From a virus, in the IMG/VR virus record IMGVR_UViG_3300021247_000285, positions 1 through 32,731 of that record: a stretch of DNA of 32,731 nucleotides. The stretch is one strand, 5' to 3'. Position 1 is the first letter of the stretch; the number at the start of each line of letters is the position of its first letter. The notes beneath the pieces were generated by a model. The model saw only the letters and a program-made list of their open reading frames with translations, was not told where the DNA came from and did no database searches. Of this stretch, positions 7,850-14,004 are shown one piece after another. The position numbers and the translations under genes were made by a program.

Positions 7850-8122
7850 ATGGAAAATATATTATACACTTATGAAAATTTATGCTTAACCTATGGCAAA
7901 GAAACTATTGACCATTTAGATAGTTTTATATATTGGCAAATAGAACACAATTGGAATATCAATGTAAATAATAATTTAGTTTCAGTTGAAGATTACTTTA
8001 AATTCTTTCATAAGAAGCCACAATTATTTGCAGGATATGACTATGAAGATGATGCTTTTACTTTCGGTCAATGGATGCAACATCAGGCAGAATTGAAATA
8101 TGATGAAATGATTCAAATATAA
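7850..8122 (+). CDS. hypothetical acidic protein
   Basis: 90 residues, acidic and aromatic-rich (FIYWQIEHNW; AGYDYEDDAFTFGQW). It starts 4 nt after the previous stop in the same operon. No catalytic motif or membrane segment is visible. Small acidic early proteins often bind host factors, but nothing here shows that. Confidence 0.65.
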   Translation: MENILYTYENLCLTYGKETIDHLDSFIYWQIEHNWNINVNNNLVSVEDYFKFFHKKPQLFAGYDYEDDAFTFGQWMQHQAELKYDEMIQI

Positions 8123-8141
8123 AAACTATAAAAAACAAACT

Positions 8142-8687
8142 ATGAAATTAGTAAAAATCCAAACAGAATTAAAAGCACCCAAAAACCAAACAAATGCATT
8201 TGGTAAATATAAATACAGGAGTGCAGAGGACATTGTAGAAGCAGCCAAACCTATACTTTTCAAGTATGATGCTGCCCTATTAATTAGTGATGAAATGGTT
8301 CAGGTAGGTGAAAGAATATATGTAAAAGCTACTGCAACATTGATACTAGATGAAAATAATATTGTATCTGTTCATGGTTGGGCAAGAGAAGAAGAAGTTA
8401 AAAAAGGTATGGATGCTGCACAGATAACAGGTAGTGCTAGTTCATATGCCAGAAAGTATGCTTTAAATGGATTATTCGCCATTGATGATACAAAGGATAG
8501 TGATGCAACCAATGACCATAAAGATGAAGTTGGTGAAGACAAAAGAATGGAATTGATAGTATTATTGGAAAACACAATTTGGGATAGCACTACAAAGGAT
8601 TCTATTGCAAATAAGATTAGTCAATATACTACTAAGGAGCAATACAATAAAGCGTATAAATCTATTACTGAAAATCAAATAAAATAA
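8142..8687 (+). CDS. ERF-family single-strand annealing protein
   Basis: 181 residues. The conserved ERF core is visible: YKYRSAEDI (23-31) near the start, then DAAQITGSASSYARKYAL (91-108) and GLFAIDDTKD (110-119). ERF proteins anneal complementary single strands in phage recombination and genome circularisation, usually with an exonuclease and SSB. The C-terminal 50 residues are a less conserved helical tail. It lies in the replication operon. Confidence 0.88.
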   Translation: MKLVKIQTELKAPKNQTNAFGKYKYRSAEDIVEAAKPILFKYDAALLISDEMVQVGERIYVKATATLILDENNIVSVHGWAREEEVKKGMDAAQITGSASSYARKYALNGLFAIDDTKDSDATNDHKDEVGEDKRMELIVLLENTIWDSTTKDSIANKISQYTTKEQYNKAYKSITENQIK

Positions 8688-8689
8688 TT

Positions 8690-8890
8690 ATGGAAAATAT
8701 TTGGGGAATAAAAGTTAGTAGAATAGCTTTGCCTAAAGAAAAACTAAGTTTTAATGATTGGGTTAGAGCATTAAATGTATCAAGTAATTACCGTAGTAAT
8801 ACTACCAATAACGCACATTTTTTAAACAGTCAATATAATTTTTCTAAAATTAAAAACAAACAACATGACACAACAAACGCAGGTGCTTAA
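8690..8890 (+). CDS. hypothetical protein
   Basis: 66 residues. The first half (MENIWGIKVSRIALP ... FNDWVRAL) looks structured, the rest is Asn/Ser-rich. It starts 2 nt after the ERF stop and overlaps the next gene by 26 nt. The Asn-rich tail could be partly an artefact of the overlap. No family recognised. Confidence 0.5.
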   Translation: MENIWGIKVSRIALPKEKLSFNDWVRALNVSSNYRSNTTNNAHFLNSQYNFSKIKNKQHDTTNAGA

Positions 8891-9086
8891 TCACCTTAAA
8901 AAAGAACCGCTTACACCATTAGTGGCATTAAGAAAATATGGTACATTAAGATTAGCAGCATTAGTATTTAATCTTAGAGATGAAGGGTATAACATTAAAA
9001 CCAATATGGTTAATGTTGGGAATAAGAAAACCCCTAAATTTGTTGCACAGTATTCACTTTTAAAAACAAAATCTAATGGAAAATAA
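8865..9086 (+). CDS. small helix-turn-helix protein
   Basis: 73 residues with the pattern QVLNHLKKEPLTPLVALRKYG, LRLAALVFNLRDEGYNI and a terminal beta-wing (KFVAQYSL). This is a winged helix seen in many phage replication operons. A DNA-binding role, perhaps controlling early genes, fits; the target is unknown. It overlaps the flanking genes by 26 and 11 nt. Confidence 0.7.
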   Translation: MTQQTQVLNHLKKEPLTPLVALRKYGTLRLAALVFNLRDEGYNIKTNMVNVGNKKTPKFVAQYSLLKTKSNGK

Positions 9087-9276
9087 TGAAGTAAAAAAGA
9101 AATATGGTGCTTGGAAAAAGCAGACACCAAAGGGTGAAGTAATTGGCTTTACAATTGAAGGAAAAAAATATTCAATGTGGGTTAATAATTACAAAACGGA
9201 ATCAAGACATCCTGACTACCAAATTTATGAAGACCATTATGTAATGCAAAAAGAATCAAAAGATTTACCATTTTAG
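9076..9276 (+). CDS. small protein with SSB-like C-terminal tip
   Basis: 66 residues: a compact beta-rich body (YGAWKKQTPKGEVIGFTIEG, KKYSMWVNNY) and a C-terminus ending DLPF. The ending resembles the acidic-hydrophobic tip (DDDIPF) with which bacterial SSB recruits partners. With ERF upstream and initiator genes downstream, a single-strand-binding or accessory role is plausible but not proven; it is far shorter than standard SSB. Confidence 0.5.
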   Translation: MENNEVKKKYGAWKKQTPKGEVIGFTIEGKKYSMWVNNYKTESRHPDYQIYEDHYVMQKESKDLPF

Positions 9277-9278
9277 TT

Positions 9279-9707
9279 ATGTCAATACAAAAAGAAATAT
9301 ATGATGCATATAAGATGCAAAAGGATAGCTTTAATTTTCTGCATAAATTAATGACTAAAGAAGGAATCATATTAGATGATATTGCAGTTACAATTACAGA
9401 TAGAACTATCAAGCCAATTAAAGTAGTACAGTTAGTTGAAGAAATATTTAATACTGACATCAAAGCTAAGAATAGAAAACAAAGTACTGTATTTGGTAGA
9501 CAAGCTGCTGCATATCTATTAAGACTTTATACTAGGTTAAGTTTATCTGAAATTGCACCTTTCATTGGTGTTAGTCATCATACGACTACATTATATTCAA
9601 TCAAGAATTGCCAGAATCTAATGGATACTGAAGATTGGTATAAAGAAAAAGTCATGCAGATTTGCACAGAATTAGATGAATATAATTTATATTTGCAATC
9701 TAATTAA
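9279..9707 (+). CDS. DnaA domain IV-like DNA-binding protein
   Basis: 142 residues. Residues about 70-128 resemble the C-terminal DNA-binding domain of DnaA: RQAAAYLLRLYTRLSLSEIA, then FIGVSHHTTTLYSIKN, comparable to the DnaA signature G-x-DHTTVLHA. There is no AAA+ ATPase part, so this is a DnaA-box-binding module alone. The N-terminal 65 residues are helical and unassigned. Lying just before an initiator-like gene with iterons, it may help mark the phage origin or interfere with host DnaA. Confidence 0.72.
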   Translation: MSIQKEIYDAYKMQKDSFNFLHKLMTKEGIILDDIAVTITDRTIKPIKVVQLVEEIFNTDIKAKNRKQSTVFGRQAAAYLLRLYTRLSLSEIAPFIGVSHHTTTLYSIKNCQNLMDTEDWYKEKVMQICTELDEYNLYLQSN

Positions 9708-9744
9708 ATAGAAGATATGTCGCATATATCTTATTAAACTATAT

Positions 9745-9799
9745 TGGGGGGATGATGAACTGCTAATGCGACTAGCAGGGAATCTGAACCCCATTTTTT
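9745..9799 (+). promoter_or_regulatory. nested hairpin plus T tract just before the initiator gene
   Basis: An outer stem TGGGG (9745-9749) / CCCCA (9789-9793) encloses an inner perfect stem CTGCTA (9760-9765) / TAGCAG (9773-9778) with a 7-nt loop. Six T follow at 9794-9799, and the ATG of the next gene is at 9805. It looks like an intrinsic terminator or attenuator placed in the 5' leader, which would make expression of the initiator conditional. Confidence 0.55.
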
Positions 9800-9804
9800 A
9801 TTTT

Positions 9805-10440
9805 ATGTCAAAAGACCCTGCTTTTTTATTTTATCCCAATGACTATTTAGGTGGTACTATGGGAATGACCTTTGAAGAAAAAGGTGCGTATATTGAACTA
9901 TTGATGCTTCAATTTAATCGAGGTCATATGACCACACATATGATAGGTCAAACAGTAGGTCAACTTTGGGTCAAGATACAGGACAAATTTATAGAAGATA
10001 GTAATGGTATGTGGTATAATGAACGTTTAGATATTGAAAAAGAACGTAGGAAAACATTCACAGAATCTAGGCGCAATAACGTTTTAGGTAAAAATCAACA
10101 TACTAAAAACAAAGAAAAAGAAGTTGGTCATATGACCACACATATGATAGGTCATATGGAAAATGTAAATATAAATGTAAATAATAAAGATTTATTTATA
10201 AATAGTATAGAAGAATATAAAGAACTATTAGGTGAATCGTATAATGAATTTATTGAATATTGGTGTGAACCAAATAAAAATCATAAATTGCGTTATGAAC
10301 TTGAAAAGTTTTTTGATGTTAAACGCAGAATAAATACATGGATTAAAAACAAACTACGTTATGGAAATACAAAAACATTTCAACCAGCTGCCACAAGTCA
10401 ACAAAGAATGGAAAACCTTAAACAATGGATTAATAGTTGA
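9805..10440 (+). CDS. replication initiator-like protein (DUF1376/YdaU N-terminal type)
   Basis: 211 residues from the ATG at 9805. The frame runs upstream to another ATG at 9766, but that lies in a hairpin, and the family consensus starts at MSKDPAFLFYPNDYLGG. The N-terminal 60 residues (FEEKGAYIELLMLQF) match the winged-helix DUF1376 domain of phage initiators. The motif GHMTTHMIG occurs twice (about 38-46 and 106-114), encoded by a 29-bp perfect DNA repeat, so the gene probably contains the origin. The C-terminal part has helices typical of loader or primosome contact. The last 80 nt overlap the next gene. Confidence 0.7.
   Translation: MSKDPAFLFYPNDYLGGTMGMTFEEKGAYIELLMLQFNRGHMTTHMIGQTVGQLWVKIQDKFIEDSNGMWYNERLDIEKERRKTFTESRRNNVLGKNQHTKNKEKEVGHMTTHMIGHMENVNINVNNKDLFINSIEEYKELLGESYNEFIEYWCEPNKNHKLRYELEKFFDVKRRINTWIKNKLRYGNTKTFQPAATSQQRMENLKQWINS
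9922..9974 (+). repeat. iteron array, block 1 (candidate origin)
   Basis: Begins with a perfect 12-bp palindrome GGTCATATGACC (9922-9933). GGTCA half-sites follow at 9946, 9958 and 9969, i.e. spacings of 24, 12 and 11 bp. The first 29 bp (9922-9950) are repeated exactly at 10126-10154. Confidence 0.7.
10126..10158 (+). repeat. iteron array, block 2 (candidate origin)
   Basis: Contains the exact 29-bp copy of block 1 (10126-10154). CATATG recurs at 10129, 10141 and 10153, exactly 12 bp apart. An AT-only-like tract follows immediately, the layout of iterons beside a DNA unwinding element. Confidence 0.7.
10159..10225 (+). other. AT-rich tract beside iterons (candidate unwinding element)
   Basis: Nearly free of G and C, with a short tandem repeat AAATGTAAAT / AAATGTAA at 10161-10180 and a run TTTATTTATAAATAG. 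It is still coding for the initiator, and directly follows iteron block 2. Confidence 0.5.
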
Positions 10441-11107
10441 TAACGAAATAGCTGAAGCATTTAAGGGTAGCAAACTTAATTTGCTTTCAACTATAACTTT
10501 AAAAGAAAATTTAGCTTACATTTTCACTTTGATAGGATTAACAAAATACCCTGAAAAAGAAGAAATGATTGTCATTGAAGATTTCATTAGAACTAGCTAC
10601 CCATTATATACTATTGAAGAATTTAGGATAGCTTTTAAAATGGCAGTACAGGGAAAACTAGATTGCAGTACAGAACACTACGAAAAGTTTAGTCCTAAGT
10701 TTATAGGTCAGGTTATGGCAGCCTACACAAAAAAGGCAATAGAAGTTAGAAAAATGATAAAACCGATTTTAAGCGAAATAGAGACACCCAAATTATCGGA
10801 TGATGACATAGTATCATTTACCCAAAATGAGTGGCTAGAATCGCCTAAAAATGACTTTAACAAGGTTTTTAATGCTGATAAGGTATTCGCAATTTTGCTA
10901 AAGCAAGGGAAGTTAAAATTTGAACCTAGCGAAATGATGAATATAATTAAGCTAGTAAGAGAAGATAACCTATTGAAACTTAATAAGTTATATGGGCAGG
11001 ATGCTAAAGAATTTAGTAAAAGATTAAAAGATGATGATTTTATTGATACACAATGTAAAAAACTAGCTTTAGTAAAATATTTTGAAAATATATCAAATCA
11101 AGTATAA
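10361..11107 (+). CDS. probable replication accessory protein (helicase-loader-like)
   Basis: 248 residues, with no nucleotide-binding motif. The segment YPLYTIEEFRIAFKMAVQGK followed by EHYEKFSPKFIGQVM resembles a conserved helical region in Bacteroidota phage replication proteins found after initiator genes. The position after an initiator recalls the O-P pair of lambda, so helicase loading is the best guess. The start overlaps the initiator gene by 80 nt in another frame; no better in-frame ATG was found. Confidence 0.5.
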   Translation: MEIQKHFNQLPQVNKEWKTLNNGLIVDNEIAEAFKGSKLNLLSTITLKENLAYIFTLIGLTKYPEKEEMIVIEDFIRTSYPLYTIEEFRIAFKMAVQGKLDCSTEHYEKFSPKFIGQVMAAYTKKAIEVRKMIKPILSEIETPKLSDDDIVSFTQNEWLESPKNDFNKVFNADKVFAILLKQGKLKFEPSEMMNIIKLVREDNLLKLNKLYGQDAKEFSKRLKDDDFIDTQCKKLALVKYFENISNQV

Positions 11108-11258
11108 TTTTAGGGGAATTAGAAGATATGCGTATACTTCTGATTTTATAAACTATTATGCATCCTATATGGATGTAAAAACAAAAACCAACTTAATAAC
11201 TGAAAAAAAAGAATTTTATGAGGAAGTGCAAAAAATGTGGATTGACAAAAAAGTTTAA
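11082..11258 (+). CDS. possible small protein with TTG start
   Basis: A frame opened by TTG at 11082 encodes 58 residues (MKIYQIKYNFRG ... KKEFYEEVQKMW) that look like a real, charged globular protein. There is no ATG start upstream in frame. It overlaps the previous gene by 26 nt and the next small zinc protein by 41 nt. Both overlaps lower confidence. Confidence 0.4.
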   Translation: MKIYQIKYNFRGIRRYAYTSDFINYYASYMDVKTKTNLITEKKEFYEEVQKMWIDKKV

Positions 11259-11382
11259 TGAATTTAAAATTGCAAAGAATAATTTAACAGGATATAGTTT
11301 AACTTTATGTGCGGACTGTCATAGGGAATCTGAAAAGCAAAGACATAAGAATAGAAAAAAAGACACAATAATAGCATTTTAA
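11218..11382 (+). CDS. small zinc-binding protein (HNH-related)
   Basis: 54 residues from the ATG at 11218. Two Cys pairs are visible, CKKC (4-7) and CADCH (31-35), around KKFNEFKIAKNNLTGYS, followed by a basic tail (KQRHKNRKK). The pattern C-x2-CG ... L-C-x2-CH is that of the zinc half of small phage HNH-type proteins, but the catalytic His-His part is absent. It may bind DNA or be a remnant. Confidence 0.65.
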   Translation: MRKCKKCGLTKKFNEFKIAKNNLTGYSLTLCADCHRESEKQRHKNRKKDTIIAF

Positions 11383-11383
11383 T

Positions 11384-11403
11384 ATTAGAAATATAATTCT
11401 AAT
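11384..11403 (+). promoter_or_regulatory. hyphenated palindrome 1
   Basis: ATTAGAA (11384-11390), ATATAA, TTCTAAT (11397-11403): 7-bp arms with a 6-nt spacer. A near copy lies exactly 60 bp downstream. A candidate operator in the 168-nt gene-free stretch 11383-11550. Confidence 0.55.
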
Positions 11404-11443
11404 TAACTAAAAACAAACAATAAAAAAACAATTATTTAACCAA

Positions 11444-11463
11444 ATTGGAAATATAAATCCAAT
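11444..11463 (+). promoter_or_regulatory. hyphenated palindrome 2
   Basis: ATTGGA (11444-11449) / TCCAAT (11458-11463) with an 8-nt spacer. It agrees with palindrome 1 at 17 of 20 positions, and two of the three differences are a compensating A-T to G-C swap. This supports selection on the symmetric site. Confidence 0.55.
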
Positions 11464-11550
11464 AATAAATATTTAAAAATTAGTATTTATACTTAACATT
11501 AATCAATATAATTAAATTAATATTACATTATTAAACCAAAAACACAAATT

Positions 11551-11772
11551 ATGAAAAAATTACCTATTACAACATTAAAATACAAATTACAACAAGTGTA
11601 TTTTAAATTTATAAAAAAGTTAAAATTTCAAGTATATATATCCCCACTTATTTGGGAATTATTGCCATCTATTGTATTGTCAAATGGAAAATATACATTT
11701 AGACTGCAAATAGGCATTTTTAGGTTTTTTATTGAAATATGCTATATTAAAAAAGAAACGAATTTTAAATAA
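11551..11772 (+). CDS. hypothetical basic protein
   Basis: 73 residues, very basic and aromatic (FKFIKKLKFQVYI; FRFFIEICYIKK). It is the first gene after the paired palindromes and has the leader AAACCAAAAACACAAA that also precedes the gene at 20171. Hydrophobic stretches are short, so a membrane location is uncertain. No family recognised. Confidence 0.5.
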   Translation: MKKLPITTLKYKLQQVYFKFIKKLKFQVYISPLIWELLPSIVLSNGKYTFRLQIGIFRFFIEICYIKKETNFK

Positions 11773-11788
11773 CCAAAACAAATAACCC

Positions 11789-11995
11789 ATGAAAACAGCA
11801 ATGCAAGAATTAATTGAATATTTAGAGAAAGTATATTATGTAAAAGAAATTATAGATTGGGAAGAATATAAAAAAGAATTACTTAAAAAAGAAAAAGAGC
11901 AGATAATAAATGCTTGGATAGCCACTGATAATGAATTGCAAAGAATGAAAGCAGAAGAATACTACAACCAAACCTATAAACCAGAAACAATATGA
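11789..11995 (+). CDS. hypothetical charged helical protein
   Basis: 68 residues, almost entirely helical, with Glu/Lys-rich heptads and the segment KEKEQIINAWIATDN. Proteins with this segment are common, in my recollection, among small Bacteroidota phage proteins of unknown role. It is preceded by the repeated leader AACCAAAACAAATAACC. Confidence 0.6.
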   Translation: MKTAMQELIEYLEKVYYVKEIIDWEEYKKELLKKEKEQIINAWIATDNELQRMKAEEYYNQTYKPETI

Positions 11996-12273
11996 AACTA
12001 TATACAGAAGAACAAGTAAGGCAGATATTCAAAGAAGCACAACATTTACAAGATTGTAACGAACCTTTATATCATATGTTTGAAGATTTATTGGTTGATA
12101 ATAACATAACACCAATAGAACTACCAAGTGATGAGGAGATAAAATCATATTCTAATAGATATTCAACAATGCACGAAGATGTATCTGATAAATTAGGTAA
12201 GTATCTCGTATCTGCTATTCATATTGATGGTGCTAAATGGATGAAAGAACAAATACTTAACCAAAACAAATAA
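11992..12273 (+). CDS. hypothetical protein
   Basis: 93 residues, overlapping the previous stop by 4 nt. Acidic middle (LPSDEEIKSYSNRY), C-terminus DGAKWMKEQILNQNK. The last 9 codons are repeated almost exactly at the end of the next gene, because both ends lie in a duplicated DNA segment. The phrase HIDGAKWMKEQI is typical of small phage proteins without assigned function. Confidence 0.6.
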   Translation: MKLYTEEQVRQIFKEAQHLQDCNEPLYHMFEDLLVDNNITPIELPSDEEIKSYSNRYSTMHEDVSDKLGKYLVSAIHIDGAKWMKEQILNQNK

Positions 12274-12281
12274 ACTATGAA
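12245..12281 (+). repeat. gene-junction repeat, copy A
   Basis: A 37-bp segment covering the end of one gene, its stop and the ATG of the next. It is repeated at 12551-12587 with one mismatch. Shorter versions (AACAAATAACCYATG) stand before the ATGs at 11789 and 12766. Confidence 0.7.
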
Positions 12282-12579
12282 ACAATGTACAGGATGTGGC
12301 AGATATGATAATGAGCCAATAGGATTAAATAAATATGGGAATCCATATTTAGCTTGTTGCCCTGATAATAATTATGTAGAAGTAAATACAGTTAAACTAT
12401 ATGATGAATTGCAAATAAGTCAATCACTCAGACATTATAATATTTCTGAATCTGAAATATCTAAAATAATTTCTTTTATGGAGCCAATAGAACTACCATT
12501 TGATGGAGAAGTGTATAATATGCTTACAGCTAATGAGGGTAATGCAGTAGAAGAACAAATACTTAACCAAAACAAATAA
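12277..12579 (+). CDS. hypothetical protein with Cys pairs
   Basis: 100 residues. The N-terminus has CTGC (4-7) and a second pair Cys27-Cys28 (LACCPD), which may bind zinc. The C-terminus VEEQILNQNK copies that of the preceding gene, and IELPFDGE echoes IELPSDEE there. The two genes may therefore share a duplicated C-terminal segment with diverged N-termini. Confidence 0.6.
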   Translation: MKQCTGCGRYDNEPIGLNKYGNPYLACCPDNNYVEVNTVKLYDELQISQSLRHYNISESEISKIISFMEPIELPFDGEVYNMLTANEGNAVEEQILNQNK

Positions 12580-12587
12580 CCTATGAA
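12551..12587 (+). repeat. gene-junction repeat, copy B
   Basis: Matches 12245-12281 at 36 of 37 positions, with the same relation to stop and start codons. It looks like a recombination joint at which small genes can be swapped. Confidence 0.7.
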
Positions 12588-12762
12588 CAAAGAATTAATA
12601 ATTAGTCAAATAATGACTATAACCGTTATGGTAATTGGATGGTTATTAGGAATTATTGTAACGAACCCAATAGATATTTATTTTTTATACATAAGTCTAA
12701 CCCTATTTTGTCTTGGTATTTTAAAAACAATATCATATATAGATAGATTAAAAAACAAATAA
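12583..12762 (+). CDS. small two-helix membrane protein
   Basis: ATG at 12583 gives 59 residues. Two hydrophobic segments (about 10-27 and 31-50) are separated by NPIDIYF, with a basic C-terminus (DRLKNK). It carries the same repeated leader and ATG context as its neighbours, which supports translation. Role unknown; superinfection exclusion or another membrane function is possible. Confidence 0.6.
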   Translation: MNKELIISQIMTITVMVIGWLLGIIVTNPIDIYFLYISLTLFCLGILKTISYIDRLKNK

Positions 12763-12765
12763 CCT

Positions 12766-12993
12766 ATGACACCAAAAGAAAAAGCTGACCAATTATTAAC
12801 TAAATATATAAATCAATGGTTTGCATTTGGGGATTATTTAAGTCTTGCTAAAGCTAAACAATGTGCATTAATGGCAGTAGATGAATTAATTTATTTTGGC
12901 AATACTGAATTATTATCTGTAGTATTTGAAGGTGATTATTATTGTGATGTAGATTTTTTTGAAGCAGTTAGACAAGAAATAGAAAAATTATAA
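12766..12993 (+). CDS. hypothetical conserved phage protein
   Basis: 75 residues beginning MTPKEKADQLLTKY, with SLAKAKQCALMAVDELI. This pattern is familiar from many small Bacteroidota phage proteins of unknown function. Helical, no membrane segment. Its stop overlaps the next ATG by one base. Confidence 0.65.
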   Translation: MTPKEKADQLLTKYINQWFAFGDYLSLAKAKQCALMAVDELIYFGNTELLSVVFEGDYYCDVDFFEAVRQEIEKL

Positions 12994-13307
12994 TGGATAT
13001 ATCAGCAAACGATTTAACAAAGTGGGCAAAAAAGAATCTTGAATTTTTAGGCTACCGGCTTAATAGAGTAAATAATATTCCATTTGGTAAACGAAAGGGA
13101 ACCATAGAAAAAGGTTGGGCAGACCTTCAAGGTTATACATCAGAAGGGATATATGTTGCAGTAGAAGTTAAAAAGATTGGTGATAAATTAAGTCTTGAAC
13201 AAAAAGAAAGATTGCAAGATATTCATAATTGTAAAGGAATTGTCTATATTTGTACTGAAAAAGAAAATAAACCTGTACTAATAGAGTGGACAAAAATAAA
13301 ATTATAG
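12993..13307 (+). CDS. VRR-NUC family nuclease
   Basis: 104 residues. GWADLQGYTSEGIYVAVEVK shows the PD-(D/E)xK layout: Asp44, then Glu58-x-Lys60, followed by LSLEQKERL (Gln70), as in stand-alone VRR-NUC phage enzymes. These cut branched DNA and can act as Holliday-junction resolvases, useful before packaging. The length is normal for the stand-alone family. It is coupled to both neighbours by short overlaps. Confidence 0.82.
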   Translation: MDISANDLTKWAKKNLEFLGYRLNRVNNIPFGKRKGTIEKGWADLQGYTSEGIYVAVEVKKIGDKLSLEQKERLQDIHNCKGIVYICTEKENKPVLIEWTKIKL

Positions 13308-13768
13308 AACAATATTGGATTAATGAAGAAGTCAATCAGGCATTTGCAAAGATGCAGCCTGAAGAATTGCAATATGATTTGAAGATGGAAGTTTTTTTAG
13401 TTCTTTTAGAAATGGATGATGAAAAACTAATTGGGTTGTATGAAAGAAACGAAATTAAATTTTACATAGTAAGAACTATGTTGAATATGATTAAATCCGA
13501 TAGAAGCCAATTTTGGAAGAAATACAGGAATCATACTGAATATAAAGAAAAAGAATTACCTGATGTAGAAAATACTTGTGTCATTGGTATAATGGAAGCA
13601 GGGATAGAAAAACTTCATTGGTATCAAAAAGAAATTTTAAAATTATATACTTTTGATTTTAATAAAAACGCTAAGGAATTAAGCAGACATACAGGAATTC
13701 CATATATGTCAATAATTAGAACATTGAAGCAAACAAAAACTGAACTAAAAAAACATATACGAAAATGA
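13286..13768 (+). CDS. sigma-factor-like transcription regulator
   Basis: 160 residues from a GTG at 13286, overlapping the nuclease gene by 22 nt. The GTG start keeps the N-terminal helix IIEQYWINEEVNQAF. Residues 25-85 (ELQYDLKMEVFLVLLEM ... FYIVRTMLNMIKSDRSQFWKKYR) resemble sigma region 2. Residues 110-155 (WYQKEILKLY ... TGIPYMSIIRTLKQ) form a helix-turn-helix like region 4. Such proteins could redirect host RNA polymerase to phage promoters. It lies before the structural genes in gene order, so late control is plausible. Confidence 0.65.
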   Translation: MDKNKIIEQYWINEEVNQAFAKMQPEELQYDLKMEVFLVLLEMDDEKLIGLYERNEIKFYIVRTMLNMIKSDRSQFWKKYRNHTEYKEKELPDVENTCVIGIMEAGIEKLHWYQKEILKLYTFDFNKNAKELSRHTGIPYMSIIRTLKQTKTELKKHIRK

Positions 13769-14004
13769 TTCAAATAATTTTAACAAGTATCTGTGCATCA
13801 TTATTTTTTAATACTATCCACAACCTACACCGTAAATGGGGAATCAATTTCAAACCTTTCAGTTGTGGAAGTTGCTTGGCTTCATGGATTGCAGTCGTAT
13901 TATATTTTACACCTGAACTAATAGTTAATATAGCTAGTGTATTATTTATTTCAGGATTCCTGGCATCAATTATTGAAACTTTAATGTATAAATTATGGAA
14001 CTAA
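13765..14004 (+). CDS. small membrane protein with CGSC motif
   Basis: 79 residues with three hydrophobic stretches (about 2-15, 38-50, 54-72) and FSCGSCLASWIAV in the middle. This pattern recurs in phage membrane proteins of unknown role (similar to DUF1360 in general shape, weakly). It overlaps both neighbours by a few bases. Confidence 0.6.
   Translation: MIQIILTSICASLFFNTIHNLHRKWGINFKPFSCGSCLASWIAVVLYFTPELIVNIASVLFISGFLASIIETLMYKLWN

Noticed and set aside
9745-9793. Hammerhead ribozyme or tRNA-like element
   Set aside because: ATGATGA and GGAA flank a stem as in hammerheads, but the essential C3-G8 pair is missing; no cloverleaf with correct stem lengths can be drawn.
9766-9804. Upstream ATG for the initiator gene
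   Set aside because: It lies in the hairpin, and the conserved domain begins at the ATG at 9805.
9709-11155. Shared TAGAAGATATG at about 9709 and 11119 as a regulatory repeat
   Set aside because: Similarity beyond 11 bases needs gaps, and the second copy is in a probable coding frame; no consistent position relative to genes.
13806-13820. DnaA box (CTATCCACA)
   Set aside because: A single site one base from consensus, inside a membrane-protein gene, with no cluster; probably chance.
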